Assembly (NCBI RefSeq): GCF_003478445.1
Contig: NZ_QUET01000018.1
Location: forward strand, 1 to 64,000
DNA: 64,000 bases
Direction of reading: 5' to 3'
From: Roseburia sp. AM59-24XD
GTDB taxonomy: Bacteria > Bacillota > Clostridia > Lachnospirales > Lachnospiraceae
Shown here: piece by piece, positions 1 to 8,168 of the stretch
Numbering within the stretch: the stretch's first letter is position 1
Layout: every line of letters begins with the position of its first letter
Made by a program: the position numbers and the translations under genes
Notes under the pieces: model-generated
What the model was told of the DNA's origin: nothing
Databases searched by the model: none
Seen by the model: the letters and a program-made list of their open reading frames with translations, nothing else

Positions 1-279
1 ATATCAGAAAAAGTAAATTACATTAATGAGATAAGAATAGAATTGGAATTATTACAGGATAAAGTGTCTGGGAAAAATAATAAGAATGTGATTGCATCTT
101 TATGTAGAAAAGTTAGGTTCAGTGATCCAATGAGTTCTGAAAAATTGTCAACACTAGAAAAAGAAATATTGGATCTTGTGAAAGAAATATCAGATATGGA
201 TGAAAAAACGATGCCAACAAAGTTGGATGAAATTAGCAGAAAAATTGATGAACGAAATAAACGATGCTTGATGAAGTGA
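1..279 (+). CDS. Hypothetical protein, 5'-truncated by the window edge
   Basis: The frame is open from base 1 and stops with TGA at 277-279, so the true start lies upstream. The visible 92 residues are charged and helical (many Glu, Lys and Ile), ending in NKRCLMK, and suggest a coiled-coil tail. No catalytic motif is visible and I do not recognise the family. It lies 10 bp upstream of a small helix-turn-helix gene on the same strand, and its low GC matches the other genes up to about 2500, so the three may form one accessory operon. Confidence 0.55.
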   Translation: MSEKVNYINEIRIELELLQDKVSGKNNKNVIASLCRKVRFSDPMSSEKLSTLEKEILDLVKEISDMDEKTMPTKLDEISRKIDERNKRCLMK

Positions 280-289
280 GGTATGACAT

Positions 290-466
290 ATGGCAGATAT
301 GGGAACAAGAGAGGCAGCAGAAAAGTGGGGATATACGCAGGAAACGATAAGAAGGTGGTGTGCGGACGGAAAAATAGAGAATGCAACACAAGATAAAAAA
401 GGATCACCTTGGCATATACCGAAAAATGCAAAATGTCCAAGAAGAATAAAATGCAATGAACATTAA
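290..466 (+). CDS. Small MerR/excisionase-like helix-turn-helix protein
   Basis: A 58-residue protein starting MADMGTREAAEKWGYTQETI. The pattern 'TREAAEKWGYTQETIRRWCADGKI' spans residues 5-28 and is the usual winged-helix helix-turn-helix of excisionase/MerR-type DNA-binding proteins: a short helix, a turn at Gly-Tyr-Thr, then a recognition helix with RRW, followed by a Gly-containing wing and a WHIP motif near residue 41. Such proteins often act as excisionases or small regulators. It stops at 464-466, overlapping the ribosome binding site of the next gene, so translation is probably coupled. The partner it regulates is unknown. Confidence 0.6.
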   Translation: MADMGTREAAEKWGYTQETIRRWCADGKIENATQDKKGSPWHIPKNAKCPRRIKCNEH

Positions 467-480
467 GGAGGAAATAGTTT

Positions 481-2043
481 ATGAAACAGTTAGTGTGTGA
501 AATGTGTGGAAGTACAGATCTTCTGAAAGAGGAAGGTGTATTTGTGTGTCAAAGTTGTGGCTGCAAATATTCCGTAGAAGAAGCTAAGAAGATGATGGTT
601 GAAGTAGAGGGAGCTGTGACTGTCCAAAATGCAGCACAGTTGGACAATCTTCTCAAATTGGCACATAGTTCGTTTGAGTCAAAGAATTACGAGAAGGCAG
701 AAGATTTTTGTAATCAGGTACTTGCTATGGATGATAAAAATTTTGATGCGTGGAAATTGAAGGGTGAAGCGATTAATTATCAAATCAATTCCAATAACCA
801 GAGAATCGAAGAGGTTTATAATTGTATTATGACCGCATATAGAGTTCTTGATGAGGAAAAGAAGGAACAGGAAAAATATGATATTTTTATGTTACTTAAT
901 ATGTGTCTTAAGGGAGAAGTTTATTTTTGGTTACAGCAATTTGAGGCAAATAGACCAACGGATTATGCATTGAAAAGAGCAAAAAATGCATATGTTGATT
1001 CGTACAATAAGATGAAAGCTGCGTTAGAAGAACTTGGCTTTTTGGAAGAACCGAAGCAAGGGCTTTTATTTGCCTTTGACAATTATTTTATTGGGAAATG
1101 CAATAAATTTTGTTTGTCTACATGGAAAAGTACAGTGGCTTATAATTATTATCGAAACTATATGGGCAAAGGGGTGGATCCGTTTAGTTCATTGCCGAAG
1201 ATACGATATCATGCTGATGAATATAGACCAACTAAAGCAATATGGGACACATTTATAAAGGAAGCAGATAATGTGATAGATCTGTTAAAGTTTGCGGAAA
1301 AACAAATTAATGATAATACAAATCCGGAAGTTGTGGAAGCAATTTTTTCCAATATTGTCTCTTTTCAAGAGTGTGTTATTCCGGCATGCAGTTGGAATGT
1401 TGTGTGGATGAATTATGTGGGATCATATATGTGGGACAGAGAATGGCATTTAACAGATAAGGCAAAAGAAAATAGACGAAACACAATAAATAGCTATTTG
1501 GAAAAGAAACATAGAATTCCAGAACGACTTAGAAAAATTCAGGCGGCTCAAAAAGAGAAAAAAAGACAAGAAAAAATAGAAAAATATTGGCAGGAACACC
1601 AGGAGGAAAAAAGGGCATTGGATGATGAGCAGGAAGATATTAGAAAAAAATTAGAAGAGTTAAAGGAAAAAATTACTGCAATTGATAATGCCAATGCGGA
1701 TAAATTAGAAGAACTTTATTCAGAAAAAAATAGATTATTGCCGTGTGAAGAAGCGGTACAGAAACAGGAAGATGTTATACGTGCTCTTGAAAAAAAACGT
1801 CAGAAATGTGGTTTGTTTCAAGGTAAAATGAAACAAGAGATTGTGACGCAAATAGATCAACAGGAAGAACCGAAATTAAAGGAATTAAAAATTCAGGCAG
1901 CTGCAGAAAAAAAAGAACATCAGGAGCGTATTGATGTTGAAATAAATGTATTGAAACGGGATGGAAAGGAATTTCGTGATCAATTCGCAAAACTCAAGAA
2001 ACGCGAGCAAGAGATAACACAAGAATTAACGAAGGAACGATAG
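481..2043 (+). CDS. Zinc-ribbon, TPR-like, coiled-coil protein
   Basis: A 520-residue cytoplasmic protein with a strong AAGGAGG ribosome binding site at 464-470. The N-terminus is a zinc ribbon with two Cys pairs, CEMC at residues 6-9 and CQSC at 23-26, followed by a segment typical of TFIIB-like or 'zinc-ribbon plus helical' Firmicutes proteins. Residues about 57-95 look like one or two TPR-like repeats (SFESKNYEKAEDFCNQVL). The C-terminal third (about 345-520) is highly charged, rich in Glu, Lys and Gln, and predicted to be a long coiled coil. No transmembrane segment or enzymatic motif is seen. The architecture suggests a scaffold or nucleic-acid/protein adaptor; the specific role is unknown. 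Confidence 0.7.
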   Translation: MKQLVCEMCGSTDLLKEEGVFVCQSCGCKYSVEEAKKMMVEVEGAVTVQNAAQLDNLLKLAHSSFESKNYEKAEDFCNQVLAMDDKNFDAWKLKGEAINYQINSNNQRIEEVYNCIMTAYRVLDEEKKEQEKYDIFMLLNMCLKGEVYFWLQQFEANRPTDYALKRAKNAYVDSYNKMKAALEELGFLEEPKQGLLFAFDNYFIGKCNKFCLSTWKSTVAYNYYRNYMGKGVDPFSSLPKIRYHADEYRPTKAIWDTFIKEADNVIDLLKFAEKQINDNTNPEVVEAIFSNIVSFQECVIPACSWNVVWMNYVGSYMWDREWHLTDKAKENRRNTINSYLEKKHRIPERLRKIQAAQKEKKRQEKIEKYWQEHQEEKRALDDEQEDIRKKLEELKEKITAIDNANADKLEELYSEKNRLLPCEEAVQKQEDVIRALEKKRQKCGLFQGKMKQEIVTQIDQQEEPKLKELKIQAAAEKKEHQERIDVEINVLKRDGKEFRDQFAKLKKREQEITQELTKER

Positions 2044-2221
2044 AAGATATACTTTATTATAATTACATAAGATACTTTTACTAAACTTGGTAGAAATTAC
2101 CAACAGCATCGTTTTATGTTCGACAACAGTCATTTTGAAAGAGGCATATTTTGTCAAAGTATCGAAAAAAGCACGGCAAAAACAGCAGAACGGAGAAAAG
2201 TGGAAAATGAGCTGGATTCTG

Positions 2222-2250
2222 TCGACATGACAAAGGAGGTATGCTATACT
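2222..2250 (+). promoter_or_regulatory. Sigma-A promoter for the 2302 small gene
   Basis: A -35 element TCGACA (2222-2227) and a -10 element TATACT (2245-2250) are separated by 17 bp, each one base from consensus, about 50 bp upstream of the small gene start. Confidence 0.5.
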
Positions 2251-2301
2251 CCATGCAAAGTATAAAATGACTTGATGAAAGGCGGTGGAAGGATGGAGAA
2301 T

Positions 2302-2469
2302 ATGACAGAACAAGAATTGATTATCGGGCTTATTGATAAATATGTAGATTTACAGCGTATTAAAAAGGAAAATAAGAATACGCCGAATGAAGAATTAGAA
2401 TATCAAATTAGGGCAACAACAGTAAAATTATCTTCGATGGGGGTTAATGTAGAAGATTTAACATTATAA
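2302..2469 (+). CDS. Small hypothetical protein
   Basis: A protein of about 55 residues beginning MTEQELIIGLIDKYVDLQRI and ending in MGVNVEDLTL. It is charged, helical and lacks Cys or membrane segments. ATG 2302 is preferred because GGAAGG at 2287-2292 is well spaced; ATG 2293 and TTG 2272 are in-frame alternatives with poor or no Shine-Dalgarno spacing. A promoter lies directly upstream and a hairpin downstream, so it looks monocistronic. No function is recognised. Confidence 0.5.
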   Translation: MTEQELIIGLIDKYVDLQRIKKENKNTPNEELEYQIRATTVKLSSMGVNVEDLTL

Positions 2470-2483
2470 TGAATAGGCAGAGG

Positions 2484-2514
2484 GGCAGACAGAGAAAATT
2501 GTCTGCTCTTTTGT
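2484..2514 (+). terminator. Intrinsic terminator after the small gene
   Basis: The inverted repeat GGCAGACA / TGTCTGCTC with a short A-rich loop is followed by TTTTGTTG, 15 bp after the stop codon. Confidence 0.5.
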
Positions 2515-2667
2515 TGTAGGTATTATGAAAAGCACTAAAACTATGGAAGCTTCTTTTTTCAATGCTTTTAATACGGGCCAAATACAACAGGAAAACGTTT
2601 AACAGCAGGGAGAATTTCCAAAGTTTCAGAATCTTCCTGCCACTTTCAATCAGACAGGAGGAAATGG

Positions 2668-3397
2668 ATGGGAGTAAAGGACATTACAGCCAATGCTTTT
2701 TTGGCGGACAACAAGAGATTTGCCGATGTGTGTAATTCTTATCTGTACAATGGAGAGGATGTGATTCGACCGGAGGAACTGCTGGAACAGGATGCCAGAG
2801 AGATATAGAGTATACTGGGGAGCAGATCCATGGGATGGACCGAGAAGCCTGCATGAAATGCTGTGGGATGAGACAGATGGATAAATTGGAAACGATGAAC
2901 TTCGATTTGTCTCTGATTACAGGATGAATCTGGTCATTCCGTCAGAGATCACGGATTTTCATAAGTTTCGTACTTCGGTTGGAACTGTACTGGAATTATT
3001 AAAGTATTCTAAAGATAATAAGAATATGGAAGAACTGGTTCAGATGCATCAGTCGAAAGGAAATCTGGAAGCGGATGCAGTGCAGGTTATTAATCATTTT
3101 TCAAATCTTAAGCTTAATGTAGAAAAAAAGAAGGGAGAGATCAGTATGTGGAAAGCATGGGAAGATCAAAAAATGGAGGGAGTTATGGAGGGACGCCGGG
3201 AGGGCGCTCTGGAAAGCAAAATACAGCTTGTCATTAAGAAAATTTCAAAGGGGATGTCTGTTTCGCAGATTGCCGATATTCTGGAGGAGGAAGAAGAGTC
3301 AGTTCAGCGGATCTGTGATATTGCTGCCGGCATGGCACCGAATTATGACATTGTAAAGATACGTGAGGAGCTTGAACGTGAGGAGAAAACGGCGTAA
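2668..3397 (+). pseudogene. Decayed Rpn/YhgA-family nuclease (PD-(D/E)XK transposase-like)
   Basis: Pieces of one gene are spread over three frames. 2668-2808 encodes MGVKDITANAFLADNKRFAD and continues to a stop after 47 residues; 'NKRFADVCNSYLYNGE' is the start typical of Rpn/YhgA-type proteins of Clostridia. About 2813-2884 encodes YWGADPWDGPRSLHEML, the middle motif of the family, then a stop. 2915-3397 encodes DYRMNLVIPSEI followed by the helical C-terminal part with 'WEDQKMEGVMEGRREG' repeats and a terminal helix-turn-helix-like segment (ISKGMSVSQIADILEEEEES). Large internal portions between these blocks, including the nuclease core, are missing. In this family the intact protein is about 300-350 residues. 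The remnant cannot be active as a nuclease. Confidence 0.65.
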
Positions 3398-3563
3398 GGA
3401 TTCCGGGAGGTGTTCCGGTTATTTACAAAACACTGCATCATAATAAAAAATTAAGACACTTTCAGCCATCCGTCTGATATATTTAATTGTACGCATATTT
3501 GCCATATTTTGACATACGCAAAATGCAATGTTACCATAATACATCAGGGATGAGTGAGGAAAA

Positions 3564-4760
3564 GTGAGAGAAAATGGATATTGCTTTGGCTGTATGAAAC
3601 CGCTGGATCAGGAGGGGAGATGTCCGGCATGTGGTTTTGACAGAAAAAAATATCAGAGCAGAGGGTACCATCTGCCCTTGGGGAGTGTCTTGGATCATGG
3701 AGAGTATCTGATCGGAAAGGTGCTTGGAGAGGGCGGCTTTGGCATTACATATATCGGACTGTATAAGACACTGATGATACCGGTTACGATCAAGGAGTTT
3801 TTCCCGAAGGGATTGGTTCGTCGGAAGTATAGTCAGTCGGAGCAGTCCCATCTTGTCAGACCTGTTTCAGCGAAGTCGGAGGAGATGTTCAGGCAGGGAA
3901 AGAGAGATTTCCTGCAGGAAGCGCGGGTGTTGTCGAGGTTTGGCAATCTGGATGGAATTACACGTACCAGAAGCTTTTTTGAAGAGAATGGAACAGCATA
4001 TCTGGTGTTAGATTATCTGGAGGGAGTCAGTGTCAGAGATTATGTTGCCGTGAATGGGAGGATGACCCCGGCAATCTGTTGGCAGATCCTTAAGAATCCA
4101 ATGAAAGCGCTATGCAGACTTCATGAGAATGATATGGTACATCAGGATATCAGCCCGGACAATATCATGATCAATACCTCGGGAAAGGGAACACTCATTG
4201 ACTTTGGAACCGTGTGGAGTGCCGGTGAGCTTAGTGATAACGAAGAGTTGGCAATCTACAAACGCAGCTACTCTGCGTATGAACAGCTTGAAAAGCATGG
4301 ACAGAGAGGCCCGTGGACAGACGTTTACGGACTGTGTGCGACTATCTATTACATGCTGACAGGGGAGAAACCATTAGATGCGACGGAACGGATCTATGAG
4401 GATACACTCCCGAGACTGAGTCGGATGGGCGTGACGCTTGATGACGAAGTGGAGAAGCTGATAATGCAGGGACTTGTCATCGAGTCTGCAGATCGCCTGC
4501 AAAGTGTGGATGAACTGTATCAGGCACTGTATCATGATTCATTGATTGCTTTTCCGGTTATGATGCAGCAGGAGACGAAAGTGAGTTCTTTTCGATGGGG
4601 CGGCAGGCAGGGAAGAAGTTGTACGCTGACGAGTCAGATGGAGAGGAAACTTGACAGAATGGATGCCAGACGTCGGAAACGCAAATGGTATCCGGTTATT
4701 TTTGGAATCGCAGCGGCGGGAGTGTTGTTCCTGTTTGCTATGTATATGATCAACGGATGA
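3564..4760 (+). CDS. Zinc-ribbon Ser/Thr protein kinase with C-terminal TM anchor
   Basis: A 398-residue Hanks-type kinase from a GTG start. The N-terminus holds a Cys4 ribbon (CFGCMKPL, then CPACGF, residues 7-25). The kinase domain covers about 40-310: glycine loop GEGGFGITY, ATP-contact Lys in VTIKEFF, catalytic loop HQDISPDNIM (the usual Arg before Asp is Gln), and DFG within IDFGTVW. After a juxtamembrane stretch, one hydrophobic segment (VIFGIAAAGVLFLFAMYMI) ends the protein, so the kinase is probably membrane-tethered by its tail with almost no extracellular part. Unlike PASTA kinases it has no sensor domain. The next gene, 54 bp downstream on the same strand, is uncharacterised and may be a substrate or effector. 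Confidence 0.85.
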   Translation: MRENGYCFGCMKPLDQEGRCPACGFDRKKYQSRGYHLPLGSVLDHGEYLIGKVLGEGGFGITYIGLYKTLMIPVTIKEFFPKGLVRRKYSQSEQSHLVRPVSAKSEEMFRQGKRDFLQEARVLSRFGNLDGITRTRSFFEENGTAYLVLDYLEGVSVRDYVAVNGRMTPAICWQILKNPMKALCRLHENDMVHQDISPDNIMINTSGKGTLIDFGTVWSAGELSDNEELAIYKRSYSAYEQLEKHGQRGPWTDVYGLCATIYYMLTGEKPLDATERIYEDTLPRLSRMGVTLDDEVEKLIMQGLVIESADRLQSVDELYQALYHDSLIAFPVMMQQETKVSSFRWGGRQGRSCTLTSQMERKLDRMDARRRKRKWYPVIFGIAAAGVLFLFAMYMING

Positions 4761-4814
4761 TACGGGTTTCACAGAACGAAGGGAAGCAGTATACCAGAGA
4801 GGGAGGGGGATTTG

Positions 4815-6206
4815 ATGACTTCGGATCCAAATAGTACCAGAAGTATTGCCAAACAGTTTGCAGAGGAGAATAGGACAGATCATTTCGATGGCTTTGATGG
4901 ATATATGACCAGGAAGCTTTTTCAGATTCCGGTGGATGACTGGCGGGCAATGGAAACTAAGCAGAGAAATAAATATCGAGAGAAGGCGTATCATCAGTTA
5001 AGCGGTAAACTCGGCAAAACCAAGTTTATTTCGCGACCGACTCTGCGCCGATGGTTTGGTCTCGATGGAGAACTTGTTTTTCCAAAGAGAATACAGATTT
5101 TGGATTTTTCGCTGCTTCTTGGCTATACGGAAGAAGAGATGCAGGATTGCCTGAGGAAGGGGATCTATGAGCCGGGAGTCCAGATCAATGATTATCAGGA
5201 AGTGATCTATTTGTATTGTGCGGCCAATGGGTTCAGTCTTGGCAAATGTCAGGATATGATCCGGTTGTTTGAGCAGGCGGTCAATCAGGGTGCGGCACTG
5301 GAGCAGAAGAGTCATACCGATCTCTTATGGAAGATGTACCAGATCAATAAAATAAAGACACCGGCACGTTTTCTGTCGTGGATGGTGGAAAATTCAGTCA
5401 TGTTTAAAGGCTACAGTATGATGAGTCTGAAGGTTTTCAGAGAGTACCGGGAGAAGATCATTCATTATGTACAGAAGGATATGCGGCAGCAGCTCAAGGA
5501 ATGTCTGGAGGAGACGGATTTTGCGGAATGGTCTGCCGAACACGGATATTCCGAGCCGGATTATGATGCAGGGGTTGTCCAGTATATTAAGAACAAGCGT
5601 CGCCGGAAGAATCCCGGACTATCCGAGGATGAACTGGATATGATACAACAGCTTCATCTGCAAGCGTATTCCAAGATGGAAAAGAATGCGGTGATGCTGC
5701 GCGAGTTATATGCGGCGGTGTTGATGACGGATGATCAGAGAGATAAGGGACGCAGGATCTCTTTTACGAGGAAGGCAGAGTCTCTGGGCAGGGAGCTCCA
5801 TTTTATGACGGACGATTATGTATCCAAGCTTTTGACGGTAGCGCAGCAGAAGGAAAAGCTGTTCCGGATATCTGTGCAGCAGGCAAAGAGCGGAGATGCA
5901 AAGCTGTTGACCATGAAGAAGAGCCAGAAGCAGCGCTGCCGTCTTGTACAGCGCTCGGATATTCTTCCTATGGTACAGTATGTGGCGGCACGGCATTATA
6001 TGGAGATGCAGAAAACAGAGGAGGAATATTCTTCGGTGGATGCCAGACAGCTCTTTGTGAATATGGCGGCGGAGGTATTGAAACGCTGCGATATGGCTCC
6101 GCTGGACAAACATTACCGTCTGGATCATATACTGCTTTCGTGTTTTGAAACAGGAGAGGTTTCCTATATGTCAGAGCTGTTAGAGATTGTCATGGAATTG
6201 ATATAG
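4815..6206 (+). CDS. Uncharacterised protein paired with the kinase
   Basis: A 463-residue soluble protein starting at ATG 4815 behind GAGGGAGGGGG (4799-4809). The N-terminal 110 residues contain a helix-turn-helix-like stretch (KTKFISRPTLRRWFGLDG, then LLGYTEEEMQDCLRKG) resembling phage repressor-type folds. The remaining sequence is helical with basic patches and no catalytic motif. It has no signal peptide or membrane segment. Co-directional placement 54 bp behind the Ser/Thr kinase suggests a phosphorylation target or a signalling output. I do not recognise a named family. Confidence 0.65.
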   Translation: MTSDPNSTRSIAKQFAEENRTDHFDGFDGYMTRKLFQIPVDDWRAMETKQRNKYREKAYHQLSGKLGKTKFISRPTLRRWFGLDGELVFPKRIQILDFSLLLGYTEEEMQDCLRKGIYEPGVQINDYQEVIYLYCAANGFSLGKCQDMIRLFEQAVNQGAALEQKSHTDLLWKMYQINKIKTPARFLSWMVENSVMFKGYSMMSLKVFREYREKIIHYVQKDMRQQLKECLEETDFAEWSAEHGYSEPDYDAGVVQYIKNKRRRKNPGLSEDELDMIQQLHLQAYSKMEKNAVMLRELYAAVLMTDDQRDKGRRISFTRKAESLGRELHFMTDDYVSKLLTVAQQKEKLFRISVQQAKSGDAKLLTMKKSQKQRCRLVQRSDILPMVQYVAARHYMEMQKTEEEYSSVDARQLFVNMAAEVLKRCDMAPLDKHYRLDHILLSCFETGEVSYMSELLEIVMELI

Positions 6207-6313
6207 GTTCTTATTCATGCAGCTTTTTCCGGAAACGAAATGAAATATTTCAGTAATAACAGTAATAAAAGAATGCATTTCAGGCAGGGAGCGTTGATTT
6301 TATCCCTGCCTTG

Positions 6314-6342
6314 TTGAATTTATCCGGTGGGAATGGTATGAT
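6314..6342 (+). promoter_or_regulatory. Sigma-A promoter for ispF
   Basis: TTGAAT (6314-6319), a 17-bp spacer, and TATGAT (6337-6342) with an extended TGG just before the -10, about 100 bp upstream of the ispF start. Confidence 0.55.
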
Positions 6343-6441
6343 TGTGACGTATTCGAAAGTGGCAGAGCAGAGAAATGAGGAATGCTTGGTCGGCAGCCTG
6401 GAGCTTGTGGGCTGACAGCCGGGAAAGGAATGAATATTTAT

Positions 6442-7038
6442 ATGAGAGTAGGAATGGGTTATGATGTTCACCGTCTTGTGGAGGGGCGTGACCTGATCAT
6501 GGGCGGCGTAAAGATACCATATGAAAAGGGACTGGATGGTCATTCGGATGCAGATGTGCTTTTGCATGCGATCATGGATGCGCTTCTCGGGGCAGCAGCG
6601 CTGGGGGACATCGGAAAGCATTTTCCGGATACGGATCCGACATATGAGGGAGCTTCCAGCGTGAAGCTGCTTGAGCATGTAGGCGGACTGATCGAGGAGG
6701 AGGGTTATCTGATCAGCAATATTGATGCGACGATCATTGCACAGCGCCCGAAAATGAGAGATTATATCGATACGATGCGGGAGAATATTGCAAAGACGCT
6801 CGGACTTGAGATAAATCAGGTCAATGTCAAAGCAACGACAGAAGAAGGTCTTGGATTTACCGGAGAGGGAGCCGGTATTTCTTCACAGGCTGTATGCTGT
6901 TTGGAGCCGATTTATGATAATGCGGGGCTGGTATCCTCCATTGATGGAACGGCACAGGAGATTCCACAGGCACCGGCAGGCTGCAGCGGCGGCTGCGGGG
7001 CATGTCCGTCTGCCGCACAGTGCGGAAAGAGCGTATAA
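6442..7038 (+). CDS. ispF: 2-C-methyl-D-erythritol 2,4-cyclodiphosphate synthase
   Basis: IspF converts CDP-ME-2-phosphate to MEcPP with release of CMP in the non-mevalonate isoprenoid pathway. The start [12 protein letters not shown] carries the metal-binding Asp and His, [20 protein letters not shown] follows, then the [13 protein letters not shown] signature near residue 135. ATG 6442 is preferred because GGGAAAGGA at 6421-6429 sits at a proper distance and the family starts here; ATG 6430 is an in-frame alternative. The core ends at about residue 158 ([11 protein letters not shown]), but the protein continues about 40 residues into a Cys- and Gly-rich tail with five Cys ([14 protein letters not shown]), absent from standard IspF. 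That tail may bind metal or simply be a disordered extension. Confidence 0.93.
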   Translation: MRVGMGYDVHRLVEGRDLIMGGVKIPYEKGLDGHSDADVLLHAIMDALLGAAALGDIGKHFPDTDPTYEGASSVKLLEHVGGLIEEEGYLISNIDATIIAQRPKMRDYIDTMRENIAKTLGLEINQVNVKATTEEGLGFTGEGAGISSQAVCCLEPIYDNAGLVSSIDGTAQEIPQAPAGCSGGCGACPSAAQCGKSV

Positions 7039-7164
7039 ATCAGTACAATGATGCGGATATGCAATACTGCAGCTTCGCATTATGATTTCGCATAATACAG
7101 AGAATTAATCATTGAAATTTAAAATGCAACATTCGGAAAATATACAAATAAGGAGACAATAAAT

Positions 7165-8024
7165 ATGTGGATAGCAGATGGTTGGAAGGATTATGAAGTG
7201 ATCGATACTTCAGCGGGCGAGAAGCTGGAACGCTGGGGCGATTATATTTGCTGCGCCCGGATCCGCAGGTGATATGGGATACCCCGCGCAGAGATAAGAA
7301 ATGGCATAAGCTGAATGCACATTATCATAGAAGCAGCCGTGGCGGCGGTGAGTGGGAATTTTTTGACTTGCCAAAGACATGGCAGATTTCTTATAAGAAT
7401 CTGACGTTCCGACTGCAGCCATTCCAATTCAAGCATACGGGACTTTTCCCGGAGCAGGCAGTCAACTGGGACTGGTTCGGGGACAAGATCCGTCAGGCAA
7501 ACCGCCCGGTTAAGGTGCTGAATCTGTTTGCATATACGGGTGGAGCGACACTGGCAGCAGCCGATGCAGGTGCCGGTGTGACACATGTGGATGCGTCCAA
7601 GGGCATGGTTACATGGGCGAAGGAGAATGCACAGGTGTCCGGATTATCGGACAGACCGATCCGCTGGCTGGTGGATGACTGCGTGAAGTTTGTTGAGAGA
7701 GAGATCCGCAGAGGCAATCATTACGATGGCATTATCATGGATCCGCCATCTTACGGAAGAGGACCAAAGGGTGAAATCTGGAAGATCGAGGAGAAGATTT
7801 TTCCGTTCATTGAACTGTGCACACAGATTCTTTCCGATGAGCCATTGTTCTTCCTGGTGAATTCCTATACTACCGGACTTCAGCCGGCGGTATTGACTTA
7901 TATGCTGGAGACTGCTTTGGTATCAAAGCTTGGCGGTCATGTTGAGGCACAGGAGATCGGATTGCCGGTAAGCTCCAACGGTCTTATTCTTCCTTGTGGG
8001 GCATCCGGACGATGGACGATGTAA
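7165..8024 (+). pseudogene. Class I SAM-dependent rRNA methyltransferase (RlmI-like), single-base frameshift
   Basis: The N-terminus MWIADGWKDYEVIDTSAGEK (from ATG 7165, ribosome binding site AAGGAGA) reads into a stop after 35 residues, while the rest of the protein is open in another frame from 7248. Restoring one T in the run at 7247-7249 gives GDYILLRPDPQVIWDTP and a complete protein of about 286 residues. The body has HTGLFPEQAVNWDWF, the SAM-binding LNLFAYTGGATLAAADAGAG, and the catalytic-loop MDPPSYGRG, and ends in GLILPCGASGRWTM, all typical of COG1092-type 23S rRNA cytosine methyltransferases. Either the gene is broken or one T is missing from the assembly; the second seems more likely given other such sites in the window. 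Confidence 0.8.
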
Positions 8025-8100
8025 ATAATGCTTCTGAGCTTGCAGGCTATTATAACGGGCAGAAGCACAGGTCATGGGCGTATCGGAGTATGGCCGGAGA

Positions 8101-8129
8101 TTGACTGCCTATAAGGAAAATGCTATAAT
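8101..8129 (+). promoter_or_regulatory. Strong sigma-A promoter of the gdpP-rplI-dnaB operon
   Basis: TTGACT (8101-8106), a 17-bp spacer, and TATAAT (8124-8129) with extended TGC immediately upstream of the -10. It lies 40 bp before the gdpP start. Confidence 0.75.
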
Positions 8130-8168
8130 TATACGGTTAATGGAATTGTGAAGAAGAGGTCTTAAAGC

